Shown here: piece by piece, positions 63,235 through 64,000 of the stretch
Layout: each line of letters opens with the position of its first letter
Numbering within the stretch: the stretch's first letter is position 1
NCBI RefSeq assembly: GCF_021440195.1
Contig: NZ_JAJTSZ010000007.1
Coordinates: 186,001-250,000, forward strand
DNA from: Dyadobacter sp. CY356
GTDB lineage: Bacteria > Bacteroidota > Bacteroidia > Cytophagales > Spirosomataceae
Length of the DNA stretch: 64,000 nucleotides
Reading direction: 5' to 3'
Notes under the pieces: generated by a model
Seen by the model: only the letters and a program-made list of their open reading frames with translations
What the model was told of the DNA's origin: nothing
Database searches by the model: none
Made by a program: the position numbers and the translations under genes

Positions 63235-64000
63235 ATGAATCAAGATCTCATGATACGGCTTTTTCGCTCAATTGAGGGAGAAAAGAAAGATGATATTGTC
63301 CAGGTTGCTGAGTTTATCATAGATGATGAACGAAAAAAAGGGCATACAAGGCTAGCAGATCGATTATCATCTATTCTGGAGTCAAATATCAATACGCATC
63401 AGTCTTATAAAGGAGAGATGCAAAATATTTTTGGATCAGACCTAAACATTCCCAAAGAGAACCGTAACAATATTCCCTTGGCAACGGCCATCAGCCGGGA
63501 AAATTTGCGACATGAAATGGTTCTACCAGCTGAAATTGAATTAAAGATACAAAGAATAGAAAAGGAATTTGTTGCGAGAGAGCGTCTTGCATTATATGGA
63601 CTTAAACCAAGGAGAAGAATCTTATTTCATGGTGGGCCAGGATGTGGGAAAAGCATGAGCGCAGAACGAATAGCCTGGAACATTGGATTACCGTTTTTAA
63701 AAGTACGGTTTGAGGCAATTATATCTTCTTACCTCGGAGAGTCTGCATCTAATCTAAAAAAATTATTTGAGGCCATTAAAAATTTCCCATGTGTCTTATT
63801 ACTAGATGAGTTTGATTTTATAGCAAAATCTAGGGATAGCAAACACGATGTAGGAGAAATGCATAGAATTGTCAATATATTGCTAAATGTACTGGAAGAC
63901 TATGAAGGGCCTGGTATTATCGTTGCAACAACCAATTTAGAAGGAAGCATCGATAAAGCACTATTTAGAAGGTTTGACGATATCATTGAAATTACCAAAC
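63235..64000 (+). CDS. AAA+ ATPase, N-terminal 255 residues (3' end outside window)
   Basis: The protein starts at ATG 63235 with an N-terminal helical region of about 100 residues (DDIVQVAEFIIDDERKKGHT, then ADRLSSILE). An AAA+ core follows: Walker A GGPGCGKS (residues 133-140), pore-loop ISSYLGESASNLKKLFEAI, Walker B VLLLDEFDF (Asp191, Glu192), sensor ATTNLEGS and an Arg finger region LFRRFDD. The N-terminal region and overall order resemble the ATPases paired with subtilisin-like S8 proteases in defence contexts (IetAS type). The partner gene would lie beyond base 64000, so this is only a suggestion. Upstream DNA is AT-rich, and codons such as AGA, AGG and ATA are frequent, consistent with acquisition. 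Confidence 0.85.
   Translation, partial: MNQDLMIRLFRSIEGEKKDDIVQVAEFIIDDERKKGHTRLADRLSSILESNINTHQSYKGEMQNIFGSDLNIPKENRNNIPLATAISRENLRHEMVLPAEIELKIQRIEKEFVARERLALYGLKPRRRILFHGGPGCGKSMSAERIAWNIGLPFLKVRFEAIISSYLGESASNLKKLFEAIKNFPCVLLLDEFDFIAKSRDSKHDVGEMHRIVNILLNVLEDYEGPGIIVATTNLEGSIDKALFRRFDDIIEITK

Overview
The window looks like chromosome of a Gram-negative Bacteroidota bacterium, most likely a member of the Cytophagales related to Dyadobacter or Spirosoma. The evidence is two SusC/SusD pairs, Bacteroidota-type promoter motifs (TTG, 17-20 nt, TAnnTTTG), weak Shine-Dalgarno sites, Lys-rich lipoprotein signals, and a TamB gene followed by a lipoprotein TamA homologue. The genus is inferred by family resemblance only. 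I recognised no tRNA, rRNA, CRISPR array, insertion sequence or complete prophage.

Layout. 1-14 kb is mostly housekeeping and envelope biogenesis: tamB (5' end outside the window) and tamL, rsgA-mce, a ROK repressor with a palindrome-rich leader, waaA (Kdo transferase), a small barrel protein, lipA, metK and a fatty acid desaturase. 14-19 kb holds a PIN-type toxin-antitoxin pair and an RND efflux pump with its adaptor. 19-26.6 kb holds a 2018-residue alpha-2-macroglobulin with a CAEQ thioester, then a two-gene unit of unknown function (260-residue protein plus PIN-like nuclease). 26.6-32.5 kb is a mix of a PLP aminotransferase, membrane proteins, two GNAT acetyltransferases, a VapBC-like pair and an isoprenylcysteine-methyltransferase-like protein. 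32.5-46.8 kb is a block on the minus strand: a truncated FecR-like peptide, susC2-susD2, susC1-susD1, a PhoPQ-related alpha/beta hydrolase and a purple-acid-phosphatase-like lipoprotein, with hairpin terminators separating the units. 47-58.7 kb has a one-POTRA surface-antigen barrel, a lipoprotein plus cyclophilin pair, an RmlD-like reductase, an isoaspartyl peptidase, a membrane protein flanked by two copies of a GCAAAG hairpin repeat, a GT35 phosphorylase-like enzyme that lacks the usual PLP lysine, a DUF3500 protein, CysQ and a LEA-like hendecad-repeat protein. 58.8-64 kb is accessory: HicAB, a frameshifted small gene, a DUF2071 protein, a polytopic membrane protein, a 755-bp AT-rich gap and the first 255 codons of an AAA+ ATPase.

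How the genes work together. The first two genes form the Bacteroidota TAM machinery for moving lipids or proteins to the outer membrane. The SusCD block imports an unidentified ligand; the absence of glycoside hydrolases and the presence of a phosphatase and a hydrolase suggest that it is not a classical polysaccharide locus. Four toxin-antitoxin-like modules (14.0, 25.3, 30.4 and 58.8 kb) are scattered through the window. Three of them appear to have a -7 promoter box ending 2-4 nt before the start codon, which would give leaderless or nearly leaderless transcripts.

The best candidates for something undescribed are the 260-aa/PIN-like pair, the AAA+ ATPase at the right edge (it resembles the ATPase of AAA/subtilase defence pairs, but its partner is outside the window), and the lysine-less GT35 enzyme.
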